A stretch of DNA of 64,000 bases from Belliella aquatica (GTDB lineage: Bacteria > Bacteroidota > Bacteroidia > Cytophagales > Cyclobacteriaceae): NCBI RefSeq assembly GCF_014637795.1, contig NZ_BMFD01000015.1:34624-98623 (forward strand), read 5' to 3'. Position numbers and translations under genes: made by a program. The notes beneath the pieces are model-generated. The model was not told the origin of the DNA and did no database searches. It was given only the letters and a program-made list of their open reading frames with translations. Of the stretch, positions 53,371 through 62,848 are shown in pieces. Each line of letters begins with the position of its first letter. The stretch's first letter is position 1.

Positions 53371-53817
53371 TTAATCATTAACCTGAGCATCTACTCCACT
53401 CTTTTTACCTGGTGGGATTGCATAGATACTCTTGGTTATGTTATACTTTGAGTTACCCACTTCCACTACAAATAACTGACTTTGCAAGTGGCTTAAATCA
53501 TAAGATTTAATATTTCCATCTTCGGGCATGATTTTATCTTCAAACAAAAGATTGCCAAGGGTATCAAATACCTTAACTTTTGTGATAACTTTTGATTTTT
53601 TTTCTAGAATAATAGAAAATTTTTTGATGCCATCAGGCTGCAAATCAAAACTAACGCGCTCTCTATTGAGGTCAGCAGGAAACGAGATTTCTGTTTCTAC
53701 TTTTGTTCTTTTTTTGAAAATCTGGGCATTGGATACAAACGGTAAAACCAGCATAATTGCTATAAATAGCAAAATTGATGTGCGTAAAAATTGGCTTAGG
53801 TTTATAGGTTTACTCAT
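53371..53817 (-). CDS. Secreted protein of unknown function, lpxH operon
   Basis: 148 aa from the ATG at 53817 (MSKPINLSQFLRTSILLFIA), giving a signal peptide that ends near VSNAQ; the longer frame to 53877 has no signal. The mature part is beta-rich and basic (TKVETEISFPADLNRERVSF, KSKVITKVKVFDTLGNLLFE, DLSHLQSQLFVVEVGNSKYN), similar in style to the C-terminal sorting-type immunoglobulin folds of T9SS cargo but without a confident match. It follows the propeller gene on the same strand by 81 bp. Confidence 0.6.
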   Translation of the reverse strand: MSKPINLSQFLRTSILLFIAIMLVLPFVSNAQIFKKRTKVETEISFPADLNRERVSFDLQPDGIKKFSIILEKKSKVITKVKVFDTLGNLLFEDKIMPEDGNIKSYDLSHLQSQLFVVEVGNSKYNITKSIYAIPPGKKSGVDAQVND

Positions 53818-53898
53818 GTTTTGCAAATTTGCAAAAATCAATCCATTTTTACAGCCTTTTGCAAAAGGATTTAACAATTTTTTATAAAATTGATCGTT

Positions 53899-54729
53899 TT
53901 ACTCTGCTTTTAAGGGAGATAACGCTTTCGAATAAATTTTTATCGATTCTCTGTCATAAAAAATAATGGCCTTATTTGAAATCAATATTTGATGCTGCTC
54001 AAGCTCTTGCGGGATTTCAAATGTTTTAGGTGCGTTTGTCAAAAAATCAGTCATGATTAGATGTGTATCGGTAACAGAAACTAGATTCTTCTTCCAAAAA
54101 CTTAGTCTTTGACCATTTTCAAAAGGCAAACTTTTGATGAAATTTGCTTGATTATCCAATATAGCGACACCTTCATCAGTGATTTTTAGGAACACTAAGT
54201 TTTGATATTCTTTGATTTCTTGCACAGCTAAGGCAGAGTTGGTCAAAATTAAATTGAGCGGTTGCTGCTGAAGAATTTGATTTCTTCGATGGTCAAATTG
54301 ATTCAATCTAAAATCTGATTCATCATAAATCCAAATGATGTTGTTATTGCCTAGTGTAGCAGCCCGCGCGAGATTGATGCCTTTTTGTTGTATTCTATTC
54401 TCAGATATTGGATTGAGAAAGCGATCAAGGATTCTATATTCTTGAAGGTCAACTGAAAAAGTGAAAATATTCACTGTCCAAGCAGCTTCTAGCTGATTGA
54501 TTTTTCCTTGGCGTGTGGGCGAATAATTATTGACAAACTCCCCCGAATGCTTATATTGAAGTATATCTCCTTCCTGATTTACGACGAATAAAAAACCCTG
54601 ATTATCCAGGGATATTTGGGTGATGTTGTCAATTTTGATTTCTATTGGATTTTCCCAACCAAAATTTTGAGCTCTGGTGAAATTTCCTTTCAGGGAAAAG
54701 AAGAGAAGAATAATCCAATATTTTTTCAT
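53899..54729 (-). CDS. Secreted beta-propeller-like protein
   Basis: 276 aa. Signal peptide KKYWIILLFFSLKGNFTRAQ. The mature part repeats short blades: IKIDNITQISLDNQGFLFVV, NQEGDILQYKHSGEFVNNYS, VFLKITDEGVAILDNQANFI and DTHLIMTDFLTNAPKTFEIP. These resemble a six-bladed propeller without a known catalytic site. It overlaps lpxH by 4 nt, so it is translated with it. Function unknown; periplasmic or surface location inferred. Confidence 0.65.
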   Translation of the reverse strand: MKKYWIILLFFSLKGNFTRAQNFGWENPIEIKIDNITQISLDNQGFLFVVNQEGDILQYKHSGEFVNNYSPTRQGKINQLEAAWTVNIFTFSVDLQEYRILDRFLNPISENRIQQKGINLARAATLGNNNIIWIYDESDFRLNQFDHRRNQILQQQPLNLILTNSALAVQEIKEYQNLVFLKITDEGVAILDNQANFIKSLPFENGQRLSFWKKNLVSVTDTHLIMTDFLTNAPKTFEIPQELEQHQILISNKAIIFYDRESIKIYSKALSPLKAE

Positions 54730-55487
54730 TTTTCAAATGTCCTGAGATGCATTTTTTCACCATCAAATTCACCAAAAGTATATTGGCTGACCCATTCTCC
54801 TAGATTGATGTAAGTGGAAGTTTTTCCGACTTCAAGTTCCAAAGGTAGGTGTCTGTGTCCAAAGATATAGTAATCGAAATGCGTATTCTTATTTATCCCT
54901 TTACAATATTCCCAAAGCCATTCTTGATCGCCTTTGAATTCATTTTCATTCTTTTCAATATTGGAAATTCGACTTTTTCCAGACCATCCTTGTGCAATTC
55001 TTATGCCCAAATCTGGATGAAGCCATTTGAAAACCCATTGGAGAAAAGGGTTCATAAAGCCTTTCTTAAGTAATTTATAAGTGTTGTCTCCTGGACCTAA
55101 ACCATCTCCGTGACCGATTAGAAATTTTTTGTTTTCAATGATCAATTCTATTGGATGATGATGTACGGGAATGCCAAGTTCTTTGGTGAAGTAGTCTTTC
55201 ATCCAAAGGTCATGGTTACCTGTAAAGAATATAATAGGGATATTTTTGTCTCTTAATTCAGCAAGCTTTCCTAAAAAACGAATAAATCCTTTTGGGACCA
55301 CTTTGTCATATTCAAACCAAAAGTCGAAGATGTCACCTACCAAGAAAATAGCTTCTGCTTCTGCTTGGATACTTGTAAGCCAACGAACGATCTTTTCTTC
55401 TCGTAGTTTACTCGTTTTTTCATCTGGGGCTCCCAGGTGAAAATCTGAGGCGAAAAACACTTTCTTTTGATGCAGTTGAATATTCAT
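54726..55487 (-). CDS. lpxH: UDP-2,3-diacylglucosamine diphosphatase
   Basis: 253 aa. LpxH motifs: FASDFHLGAPDEKTSKLREE, VGDIFDFWFEYDKVVPKGF, FFTGNHDLWMKD, LIGHGDGLGPGD and YIFGHRHLPLELEVG. The dense metal-site pattern and the DHDLWM element fit true LpxH rather than the looser copy at 48272. It releases UMP from UDP-2,3-diacylglucosamine, the next lipid A step after LpxD. The gene heads a small minus-strand operon with two secreted proteins. Confidence 0.93.
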   Translation of the reverse strand: MNIQLHQKKVFFASDFHLGAPDEKTSKLREEKIVRWLTSIQAEAEAIFLVGDIFDFWFEYDKVVPKGFIRFLGKLAELRDKNIPIIFFTGNHDLWMKDYFTKELGIPVHHHPIELIIENKKFLIGHGDGLGPGDNTYKLLKKGFMNPFLQWVFKWLHPDLGIRIAQGWSGKSRISNIEKNENEFKGDQEWLWEYCKGINKNTHFDYYIFGHRHLPLELEVGKTSTYINLGEWVSQYTFGEFDGEKMHLRTFEK

Positions 55488-55523
55488 TTTTTAAAATACT
55501 GAATTCAAAGATAAATAATATTC

Positions 55524-57089
55524 TTAATCTGCTCGTTTTCTTTTGTTACTCTTCTCTTCTTCTTTCAAAACAGGTGCAACGTAAATGTCTTCTGCCAAAA
55601 TCAATCTAGAAGCTTGATCGAATAGAATGTTTTTGTAGTAAAGAGGGAGTACATAATTCCCTTCTTCGTCCATAATCCCATAGTTATCACCTTTTCGGAC
55701 CAGAATGATGTCTTGGGCTTCTTTCCTGATTTCATCAAATTGTGGAGCAATTATTTCTTTCCCAGCGGCATTAATCAAACCAAAGACCCCATCTTTTTCT
55801 GTGATATAATAACTGTCTGGAAGAGATAAGATTTCATCATAATCTTTGCCTTCGATGATTTCTCCTGTGCGGTTAATCAATTGACTTTTTCCATTTTTCT
55901 TGACAATTGCAAAACCTCGGTTAAACTTTCCGACTGCATCAAATTCAGGGTTGATGACAATTTGATCTTGCTGATTGATAAAACCCCACTTCCCCATGTT
56001 TTTGACTGCTGCCAGGCCTTCGGAAAATGAATTTACTTCATCAAACCTAGAAGGGATGATCCAATTCCCACTTTTGTTAACAAAGCCAAATTTCCCATAT
56101 TTGATAGATGGATATAAATTATCACTTCCTGGGAATATCTGCTCCAAGTCTGAGGAAAGATTGACTTCCCAACCATTAGAACCTAACAAACCAACTTTAT
56201 TGTCCCTAGAGAATACATTATAATGATTTTTTCCGACTTGGTTAACTTTTTCCATTCCCACCATATCAAGAAGAATCCCGTCATTTTTCATCACCCTGCG
56301 GAGTTTGCCGTGGATGTATTCTAACATCATGTTATTTTCCAATGTGATCTTGTGATAACTCGTGTATTTGATGTCTGCACGCTCTTCTCTTCCTTTGATT
56401 AGCATATATTGGTTACCATCAAAAGCATAAAAATAGTCCTCTTCCAAATAGGTCATTTCATCAATGATCGGATCTAGAATATAATTACCTTCTCTATTGA
56501 TCAAACCAAAACCTGTAGTTTCGTGAGAAATGATAAAGTTCTCGTTGATTTCTCTTAGATCTTTATAAACTTTGTAAGGATTTTGAGAAATGGGAAGATA
56601 GTAGCCTTCAGAATTTTTCCCGATTACCTGACCGTTTTGGGAAAGGATAGCTGAATCAAATTCACCGATCATTTCTGTAGTCCTTTTCATTCGGTTATAA
56701 AGCCAGAATTTTTTCCCTTTTTGAGCAAGAACTCTCGTGTAGAATACTTGAATGTCTTCATATTCAGGAGCAAAAATTTCTTCTCCATATTCATGAAAAG
56801 CGCCTTTACCTTCTGGTCCACTTACTATAATCCACGGCTCTAAATACTGATAGACAGTTTCTCCTTTGAGATTGAAAAATGGTTTGTATTCCTTACTCAA
56901 AAGACGAAGCTGATTGTTGGCTGTGCTTACTCTGACTGATTCGCTTAAAATTTTAATCTGATCAAAATTGATTCTTGATTGCAGTTTGAAATTATGGTCA
57001 TAAACTTCCCATGTTTGTCCTTTGACAGATACAGATACCATTGTCCCGACCACCAACAGCGCAACTGTCAAATATTTTATTAAATTCAT
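55524..57089 (-). CDS. WG-repeat secreted protein
   Basis: 521 aa with a signal peptide (MNLIKYLTVALLVVGTMVSV). The mature part is a chain of WG beta-repeats: GKFGFVNKSGNWIIPSRFDE, MGKWGFINQQDQIVINPEFD, GKSQLINRTGEIIEGKDYDE, GVFGLINAAGKEIIAPQFDE and NYGIMDEEGNYVLPLYYKNI, at about 40-60 residue spacing. WG proteins often bind partners in the periplasm or extracellularly; role unknown. Single gene with a hairpin upstream. Confidence 0.86.
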   Translation of the reverse strand: MNLIKYLTVALLVVGTMVSVSVKGQTWEVYDHNFKLQSRINFDQIKILSESVRVSTANNQLRLLSKEYKPFFNLKGETVYQYLEPWIIVSGPEGKGAFHEYGEEIFAPEYEDIQVFYTRVLAQKGKKFWLYNRMKRTTEMIGEFDSAILSQNGQVIGKNSEGYYLPISQNPYKVYKDLREINENFIISHETTGFGLINREGNYILDPIIDEMTYLEEDYFYAFDGNQYMLIKGREERADIKYTSYHKITLENNMMLEYIHGKLRRVMKNDGILLDMVGMEKVNQVGKNHYNVFSRDNKVGLLGSNGWEVNLSSDLEQIFPGSDNLYPSIKYGKFGFVNKSGNWIIPSRFDEVNSFSEGLAAVKNMGKWGFINQQDQIVINPEFDAVGKFNRGFAIVKKNGKSQLINRTGEIIEGKDYDEILSLPDSYYITEKDGVFGLINAAGKEIIAPQFDEIRKEAQDIILVRKGDNYGIMDEEGNYVLPLYYKNILFDQASRLILAEDIYVAPVLKEEEKSNKRKRAD

Positions 57090-57369
57090 AAATCATGTAA
57101 TTTGAAAGTAAAATAAGGGCTTTAGAACTGCAATTCAAAAAGATATTTGATGATTAGCATACCAAAATAAAAAGGATGTCTGATTAGGCATCCTTTTATG
57201 TTTCCGTATAAAAAATTATATGGATATCCGCTTTTACACCAGTAGCCACTAAAAATAATCTAAATCCTAAATTTAAAGTGCTGTGGACTATTAGCTGTGG
57301 ACTATTGACAATTATCCGCAAGATTATATGTGGTAAAATCACATACTGGTATCATTGCGGGTAATCATA
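57090..57369. other. Spacer between hemA and the WG-repeat gene
   Basis: 280 bp without a gene. It contains the hairpin at 57170-57197 and, at 57280-57312, repeat words (gtgctgtggactattagctg, tggactattgacaat) that resemble those at 12340-12370. An 11-bp A/T-rich region before the WG gene could hold its promoter, but no clear box is seen. Confidence 0.45.
57170..57197. terminator. Hairpin between hemA and WG-repeat gene
   Basis: AAAAGGATG (57170-57178) pairs with CATCCTTTT (57189-57197), extended by T57179-G57188 and C57180-G57187: an 11-bp dyad with a 6-nt loop and A/T flanks. Both neighbours read leftward, so it would end hemA transcription on the minus strand. Confidence 0.6.
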
Positions 57370-58638
57370 TTATTTTTTATCACTTACTCTTTCTAAATCA
57401 AAAAGATCAGTGAGTAATTCCATCATTTGATCTGCTTGGTCTCTTTGGCAAGCAGCTTTCAATTGTACTACTGGGACTTTCAAGATTTTTTGCATCATGC
57501 TCTTTGTGATTTTGTCAATCACTGCAATTTCTTTTTCATCAGCATTCTTTAAGAACCTTTCCATTTCTTCTAAACGGATTTGCTCTAATGCATTTTTAAA
57601 TTTATTGATGGTAGGAGAGACCATCATCTCCTTTTTCCAGTTGTAGAACTCTTCAATACTTTCTTCTATGATCTGCTCTACTTGTGGTACAGCTGCTAAT
57701 CTATTTTCAAGTGTTTCAGAAGCTTTGCTACGGATATTATCCACATTATAAAGTAATACACCCGGAACATCTTCTATAGAAGTCTCTATACTTCTAGGTA
57801 CTGAAAGGTCTACAAAAAGCTTGTAGCTTGGTATATCGAATGTTTTAACAAGATTTTTTGTAATGAATGGATCAGATTTCATGATGGAGGAAATGATCAC
57901 ATCAGCATTTTGCATAGCATCCATTACATCTTCAAAAGGAATGACATCGAATCCCATTTCTGCTGCCAATATTTGAGCCTTTTCAAAAGTTCTATTGGTT
58001 ATGGTGACTTTTGCGTTTGGTAGATGAACCATATTCTTGGCTACATCTTCTCCGATTTCACCAACCCCGATCAATAAAATTCTTGGCTCGAAAGTGTTTG
58101 ATGTAAGTTCTTGAATCAATTCTACCGCAGCATAAGATACAGAAGCAGCGCCATCTCTGAAGGCTGTCTCTTGAACCACTCTCTTATTTGTAAAAAAGAT
58201 CGTGTGCATCAATCTGTGAAGAAAAGGACCTGCCATATCTAAATCAGATGTTGCTTGGTACGCTCTCTTTACTTGATTAGAGATTTGCATATCTCCCACA
58301 ACTTGCGCTTCAAGACCCATAGACACTTTGAAAAGATGATTGATTGCATCTTTATCATCATTGTATATCTTGAAATATTCTATATAATCAATGATTGAGT
58401 TTATTCCCTTCTCTACACCAATCAATTTGATAATCTCTGAGCTCAAATCTAATTCATGTGCGTAATAGATCTCTGTTCTATTACAAGTGCTGAGGATCAA
58501 AGTATCAGTTACACTGAAAAAGTCCTTTAATTTAACCAAAAGTGAATGAATCGAAGCTTCGTCCAAAGCAATGATCTCCCTGATTTCTACAGGTGCACTT
58601 TTATGTGATAAACTTATGGCTCTAAACTTGTTTTGCAT
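57370..58638 (-). CDS. hemA: Glutamyl-tRNA reductase
   Basis: 422 aa. The catalytic Cys52 sits in LSTCNRTEIY; the glutamyl-binding domain opens FRAISLSHKSAPVEIREIIA. The NADPH Rossmann motif is ILLIGVGEIGEDVAKNMV, followed by TITNRTFEKAQILAAEMGF-type segments (VTITNRTFEKA) and a long C-terminal dimerisation helix (FYNWKKEMMVSPTINKFKNA). It makes glutamate-1-semialdehyde from Glu-tRNA, the first committed step of C5 tetrapyrrole synthesis. All standard; no other hem gene is in the window. Confidence 0.95.
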   Translation of the reverse strand: MQNKFRAISLSHKSAPVEIREIIALDEASIHSLLVKLKDFFSVTDTLILSTCNRTEIYYAHELDLSSEIIKLIGVEKGINSIIDYIEYFKIYNDDKDAINHLFKVSMGLEAQVVGDMQISNQVKRAYQATSDLDMAGPFLHRLMHTIFFTNKRVVQETAFRDGAASVSYAAVELIQELTSNTFEPRILLIGVGEIGEDVAKNMVHLPNAKVTITNRTFEKAQILAAEMGFDVIPFEDVMDAMQNADVIISSIMKSDPFITKNLVKTFDIPSYKLFVDLSVPRSIETSIEDVPGVLLYNVDNIRSKASETLENRLAAVPQVEQIIEESIEEFYNWKKEMMVSPTINKFKNALEQIRLEEMERFLKNADEKEIAVIDKITKSMMQKILKVPVVQLKAACQRDQADQMMELLTDLFDLERVSDKK

Positions 58639-58657
58639 TTTACTTGACTTTCGGTTA

Positions 58658-58665
58658 CAAATTTA
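58658..58665 (-). promoter_or_regulatory. Possible -7 box of hemA (TAAATTTG)
   Basis: On the minus strand TAAATTTG matches TAnnTTTG, 19 bp before the hemA ATG at 58638. The nearest TTTTG is only 15 bp upstream, so the match is partial. Confidence 0.35.
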
Positions 58666-58873
58666 ATTTATAATGTGTAGCAAAAGAATATTTTGGATAA
58701 TCAGATATTAATTTAAAATCTATCTAAATAAGAATTTTGTTTATCCCAAACTCTGCTACAAATGTCGTCAATATTGGAAAATAATACCAATCTTATTAAC
58801 TTATGAATCATAGATACGATCTATAAGGTTTCTTTGGATTATTCCTTTTGATAGAATTTTTAAATATGCTGTC

Positions 58874-59554
58874 ATGATTCGAAAATTGAAGTTTTTTCTC
58901 AAAAATTACCTAGGATTTAGCAATCGAGAATCCAGGGGCTTTATCCTTCTGCTTCCTGCACTTTTGGTCTTGTATGCAGTTCCTGTTGTGTATGAAAGTA
59001 TCATAGCTAAGAGGAATCAAATAGACTATGAAATCTATCTCAATAAGATGGATAGTTTGGAAAATGCAGGATGGAATAGATTAGAAACACAATATTATCT
59101 GAGTTCTAGCCAAGACACTTCCAAAACTAATTCCAGACGTAGAAATCAGCCACAACTCAACAAAATCTCTTTTGATGAAGCAGATTCGATTGTTTTACAA
59201 ATTGTACCAGGTATCGGTTCAGCTACAGCAGGCAGAATAATCAAATTTCGAGATGCAATTGGTGGGATGCACTCCTCCGAGCAGTTACTTGATGTCTATG
59301 GCATGAGTCCTGAAGTAATGGAAAGGGTATTTGAATATTTTGAATTTACGCCTGGCATAAAAGCTAAAATCAATATCAATACAGCAGATATCCAAACTTT
59401 GGCAGCACATCCGTACATTAATTATGGTAGCGCCAAAGTAATTGTAGCTTACAGAGATCAACATGGTCCTTATAGTGTAGCTGATGATTTGCTCAAGGTA
59501 AGAATCTTCAGTCAAGAGTGGATCGATAGAATTAAGCCTTATTTAACGTATTAA
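58874..59554 (+). CDS. ComEA-like helix-hairpin-helix protein
   Basis: 226 aa. A short cytoplasmic stretch (KLKFFLKNYLGFSNRESRGF) precedes one membrane helix (ILLLPALLVLYAVPVVYESI), then a linker and two HhH regions: DSIVLQIVPGIGSATAGRII and KINI NTADIQTLAAHP with YGSAKVIVAYRDQHGPYSVA. This layout is typical of ComEA-type DNA-binding proteins and their Bacteroidota relatives. A role in DNA uptake is an inference; no other com gene is visible. The start chosen gives a natural cytoplasmic lead. Confidence 0.85.
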   Translation: MIRKLKFFLKNYLGFSNRESRGFILLLPALLVLYAVPVVYESIIAKRNQIDYEIYLNKMDSLENAGWNRLETQYYLSSSQDTSKTNSRRRNQPQLNKISFDEADSIVLQIVPGIGSATAGRIIKFRDAIGGMHSSEQLLDVYGMSPEVMERVFEYFEFTPGIKAKININTADIQTLAAHPYINYGSAKVIVAYRDQHGPYSVADDLLKVRIFSQEWIDRIKPYLTY

Positions 59555-59649
59555 TTTAGATGCATTGAAAATTTTTTAACTTTTTTTCACACCTTCATGC
59601 AACCAATTTTTAATGAATTGTATCTACCTATTTGAAAGACGCATTAAGC

Positions 59650-60219
59650 ATGTTTACAAAGAAAACTTTTAAGAATGAATCTGAAATCATAGAAGGCTGT
59701 CTCAAAGGAGAGCGGAAAGCGCAGCAGCACTTGTATGAGACCTATTCGAAAAAGTTTTTTGCAATCTGCCTGAGATATATCAAGGATAGAGATTTGGCTG
59801 AAGACGTAATGATCGAGTCTTTTATGAAAATCTTTGAAAAACTGAATCAATTCGAATCCAAAGGAAGCTTTGAGGGATGGATGAAAAGAATCATAGTCAC
59901 GCAGGCATTGCTCACTTTGAGGAACAACAAAAACCTCAATATGCAAATCAACATGGACAATGTCTCAGATTTATCCAATCATCAATACGAGCTGAACCAC
60001 TTGGAAGCAGATGAATTGATGGAATTGGTTGAAGATTTACCAACAGGATACAGAACTGTGTTCAACCTCTATGCAATCGAAGGATACAGCCATGCTGAGA
60101 TTAGTGATTTGCTTGGAATTACAGAAAGCACATCCAAATCACAATTGAACAGAGGAAGAAACTTATTGAAACAAAAAATAGCCTCACAACAACTTAAAGA
60201 AAGGAGAATCAATGGCTAA
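59650..60219 (+). CDS. ECF-type RNA polymerase sigma factor
   Basis: 189 aa from the ATG at 59650 (MFTKKTFKNESEIIEGCLKG); a TTG at 59632 adds six residues and is less likely. Region 2 is clear (AQQHLYETYSKKFFAICLRY, RDLAEDVMIESFMKIFEKLN, GSFEGWMKRIIVTQALLTLR) and region 4 has LPTGYRTVFNLYAIEGYSHA followed by EISDLLGITESTSKSQLNRG. It overlaps the next gene by 8 nt. The partner gene downstream is a single-pass membrane protein, so it may be its anti-sigma factor. Confidence 0.92.
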   Translation: MFTKKTFKNESEIIEGCLKGERKAQQHLYETYSKKFFAICLRYIKDRDLAEDVMIESFMKIFEKLNQFESKGSFEGWMKRIIVTQALLTLRNNKNLNMQINMDNVSDLSNHQYELNHLEADELMELVEDLPTGYRTVFNLYAIEGYSHAEISDLLGITESTSKSQLNRGRNLLKQKIASQQLKERRING

Positions 60220-60964
60220 CGAAGATAAAAAGTTTGATGATTTGTTTAAAAGCAAACTCTCAAATCACGAAATCAAACCTTCATCACTGGCTTGGGAAAG
60301 GCTAGAAGGGAAATTAAATAAAAAGGAAAAAGCAGCATATTTTCCATTCTTAAGAATAGCCGCTTCAATCATCTTGCTACTCGGAGTTGGTTACATCGCT
60401 TGGTTTATTTCAAAAGAAGACATCAAGGAAGCGCAACCTCAGCTAGCAGAAGTAGTCGAGCAATCCGAAGAACCTGCGTTAATCCAAGAGGAGTTGATTA
60501 TTGAAGATCAAAGCAGCGAAACTACAGTGTCTTCTGAAATACAAGAACAGCAGGTTATTCCACAAAATGAGGAAAAAAAGGGCAGTCAAAAAGTTGATAT
60601 CAAGAAAATTGAAGAAGTGAAAAAACAGGAGTTTATCGCGGAAATCAAACCTATAGAAAAAACAGAAGTAGTAGTTGCTTTGCCAGAATTAGAAATCCCA
60701 GAACTTGATATAAATGAAGCAGTGGCAATCAATCAGCCTAAAGCGAATGAAGTTGAAGAGGAAATAAATTATAAAATCACGATTATCGGAAAAGGTATAG
60801 CTGATTCAGAACCCGAGAAAGCTGGGTTGATAGGTGAAATTGAAAATAAAGTAGAAAAAATAGGTGGCTTATTGAATAAAGTAGATCAGGGGTTTGCAGA
60901 CCTGCAGGATGCAAAAAACAATCTCTTTACCTCGATTACCTCCAGAAAAGAAAGAAGTAAATAA
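60212..60964 (+). CDS. Single-pass membrane protein, probable anti-sigma partner
   Basis: 250 aa. A cytoplasmic N-domain of about 45 residues (DDLFKSKLSNHEIKPSSLAW, ERLEGKLNKKEKAAYF) resembles the short regulator ends of anti-sigma factors, then one membrane helix (FLRIAASIILLLGVGYIAWF) and a long acidic, Glu/Lys-rich periplasmic part with many IEE/EEQ runs. It overlaps the sigma gene by 8 nt and so is coupled to it. No CxxC zinc site is seen, so this is not a classical ZAS anti-sigma. Call by position. Confidence 0.65.
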   Translation: MANEDKKFDDLFKSKLSNHEIKPSSLAWERLEGKLNKKEKAAYFPFLRIAASIILLLGVGYIAWFISKEDIKEAQPQLAEVVEQSEEPALIQEELIIEDQSSETTVSSEIQEQQVIPQNEEKKGSQKVDIKKIEEVKKQEFIAEIKPIEKTEVVVALPELEIPELDINEAVAINQPKANEVEEEINYKITIIGKGIADSEPEKAGLIGEIENKVEKIGGLLNKVDQGFADLQDAKNNLFTSITSRKERSK

Positions 60965-60983
60965 CCGATTTGAAACTAAGATC

Positions 60984-62009
60984 ATGAAAAAATATTTGTT
61001 GTTATTTAGTCTGATGGCCATAGTGAATTTCGCTTTTGGAAGCCATCTTGAAGCGCCCCACGCTGAGAAGGACAGTATCATCGTAGAATTTGGGAAATCA
61101 GGGAAAATAGTCCTAATCGTTGAAAATAAAGAAGATTTTGAACGATTGAAGAAAATGGATATCAATCAAATCGTGAAAGAACTGGACTTGAAACTGAATG
61201 AAGAAACAGGGGAATTGACAGTGGTTGAAATCCAAAGCAAATCAGGAAGTAAAGAGATTGTAAGAGTAAATGAAAACGGAGCAGAAACGGAAGTTGCGGT
61301 GGGTAGAATCAAGGTGATCGTCGATGAATCTGGTGGTAATACCAAAGTGAAAGTAGAGTCCTCCGAGAAAAAGCGAAAAGACCCTCCTTTCAAGACGTAT
61401 TTTAATCTTGATTTAGGAATTAATACATACTTAGATGGCGCTGGTAATTTTCCATCATCGAGTGATCCTTATGCAACCAAAGGCTGGGGGAGTTGGAATG
61501 TGGGTTTGAACTGGATGGCTTCACAGAGATTGGCAAAAGGGTTTCACTGGGACTTTGGGATAGGTTTTCAGTGGTACAATTTCAAATTTGAGAACCGAGA
61601 TTTTCAAGCAGTTCGTGGTGATGAAGGGATTGATTTTCTTCAAAGAGCGGATGTTAACGGATTCAAAAGCAAGATTTCTGCTTCTTATTTAACTGCACAA
61701 ACGCTATTGAAAATAGATTTTGGAAAAATGACCGATAACGGTAGAAGAGGGGTAAGACTAGCAGCAGGTCCTTACATCGGCTATAGATTAGGTGGCAGAA
61801 GTAAATTTGTTTACCGTGAATTAGATGGTGGTGGACGTCGGAAAGAAAAACAAAACACTGGGATTTATTTAAATAATTTGCGCTATGGCGTGAGAGGTGA
61901 GTTGGGCGTAGGGAGATTTAATTTCTTCAGTACCTACGACATGAACACCCTCTTCCAAGATGGAAAAGGTCCAGAACTTCATCCAATTACATTTGGAGTA
62001 ATATTTTAA
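60984..62009 (+). CDS. Outer-membrane beta-barrel protein with N-terminal periplasmic domain
   Basis: 341 aa from the ATG at 60984 (MKKYLLLFSLMAIVNFAFGS), which gives a signal peptide; the longer frame from 60894 lies inside the previous gene and adds 30 residues. A charged periplasmic domain of about 110 residues (KIVLIVENKEDFERLKKMDI, GRIKVIVDESGGNTKVKVES) precedes a barrel (YFNLDLGINTYLDGAGNFPS, GSWNVGLNWMASQRLAKGFH, LAAGPYIGYRLGGRSKFVYR) ending ITFGVIF with Phe. It is a tandem paralogue of the next gene. 19 bp after the membrane-partner gene. Confidence 0.78.
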   Translation: MKKYLLLFSLMAIVNFAFGSHLEAPHAEKDSIIVEFGKSGKIVLIVENKEDFERLKKMDINQIVKELDLKLNEETGELTVVEIQSKSGSKEIVRVNENGAETEVAVGRIKVIVDESGGNTKVKVESSEKKRKDPPFKTYFNLDLGINTYLDGAGNFPSSSDPYATKGWGSWNVGLNWMASQRLAKGFHWDFGIGFQWYNFKFENRDFQAVRGDEGIDFLQRADVNGFKSKISASYLTAQTLLKIDFGKMTDNGRRGVRLAAGPYIGYRLGGRSKFVYRELDGGGRRKEKQNTGIYLNNLRYGVRGELGVGRFNFFSTYDMNTLFQDGKGPELHPITFGVIF

Positions 62010-62043
62010 ATGATTAGAAGAACAACATTTTAAATTTTAACAG

Positions 62044-62838
62044 ATGAAAAAGCTACTATTATTGGTTAGCCTGGGATTATTTTGCTCAGGAGTGTCAGTT
62101 GCACAAGAAGAAGGGACTGAGAAGAAAAAGGAGATAGTGAAAACCAAAGACTTTAAGTTGTTTGGAGCAGAATGGCACTATGAAAAGTTTGATGACAACA
62201 CTTTCACATTGGAGTCTGAAGATGGAGATATGCAATTTGATGGAAGTAATAAACGAGCCTTCGAAAGATCTCTCAACTTAGATTTGGGTATCAATACTTG
62301 GATAAATGATGCTTCTGCTCCTGTGAGCAAGCCTTGGGGAAGCTGGAATGTCGGGATCAATTTCCAAAGACAATATAAGATGGGGAATAACTTTTCTTTA
62401 AACCCTGCATTAGGTGTGAGCTGGTTTAATTTTAAGTTTGAAGATAGAAATCTAATCGCAGTAAAAACAGCAGAGGAGATTGAATTCCAAGATTTTACAG
62501 ATGGAACAGGTACCAAATCAAAAATTTCAGCTTCTTATCTGAATCTAAGTTTGATTCCCACTTTTCATAGCAGTGATGGGAAATTTAGATTTGGAATCGG
62601 TCCTTATGCAGGACTAAGAATCGGAGGGAGAGGCAAATTTGTTTATGATGATCAAGATGGCCGGTCACGCAAAATCTTCGAAAGGTCAAATATGTATGCA
62701 AACAATTTCAGATACGGTGGTAGAGTAACACTAGGTATTTCGAATGTTGATTTGTTTGTCAATTATGACCTCAACGAATTTTTCGAAACAGACAAAGGTC
62801 CTAGGGTAAATGCATTGAGTTTTGGTTTAATTCTTTAA
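62044..62838 (+). CDS. Outer-membrane beta-barrel protein, paralogue of the preceding gene
   Basis: 264 aa with a signal peptide (MKKLLLLVSLGLFCSGVSVA). It lacks most of the upstream copy's charged N-domain but shares the barrel: LNLDLGINTWINDASAPVSK, GSWNVGINFQRQYKMGNNFS, KSKISASYLNLSLIPTF, GIGPYAGLRIGGRGKFVYDD, FRYGGRVTLGISNVDLFVNY. It ends LSFGLIL. A tandem duplication with the gene 34 bp upstream. Function unknown; envelope structure or stress sensing is plausible from the operon. Confidence 0.78.
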   Translation: MKKLLLLVSLGLFCSGVSVAQEEGTEKKKEIVKTKDFKLFGAEWHYEKFDDNTFTLESEDGDMQFDGSNKRAFERSLNLDLGINTWINDASAPVSKPWGSWNVGINFQRQYKMGNNFSLNPALGVSWFNFKFEDRNLIAVKTAEEIEFQDFTDGTGTKSKISASYLNLSLIPTFHSSDGKFRFGIGPYAGLRIGGRGKFVYDDQDGRSRKIFERSNMYANNFRYGGRVTLGISNVDLFVNYDLNEFFETDKGPRVNALSFGLIL

Positions 62839-62848
62839 TTGAAAGCGA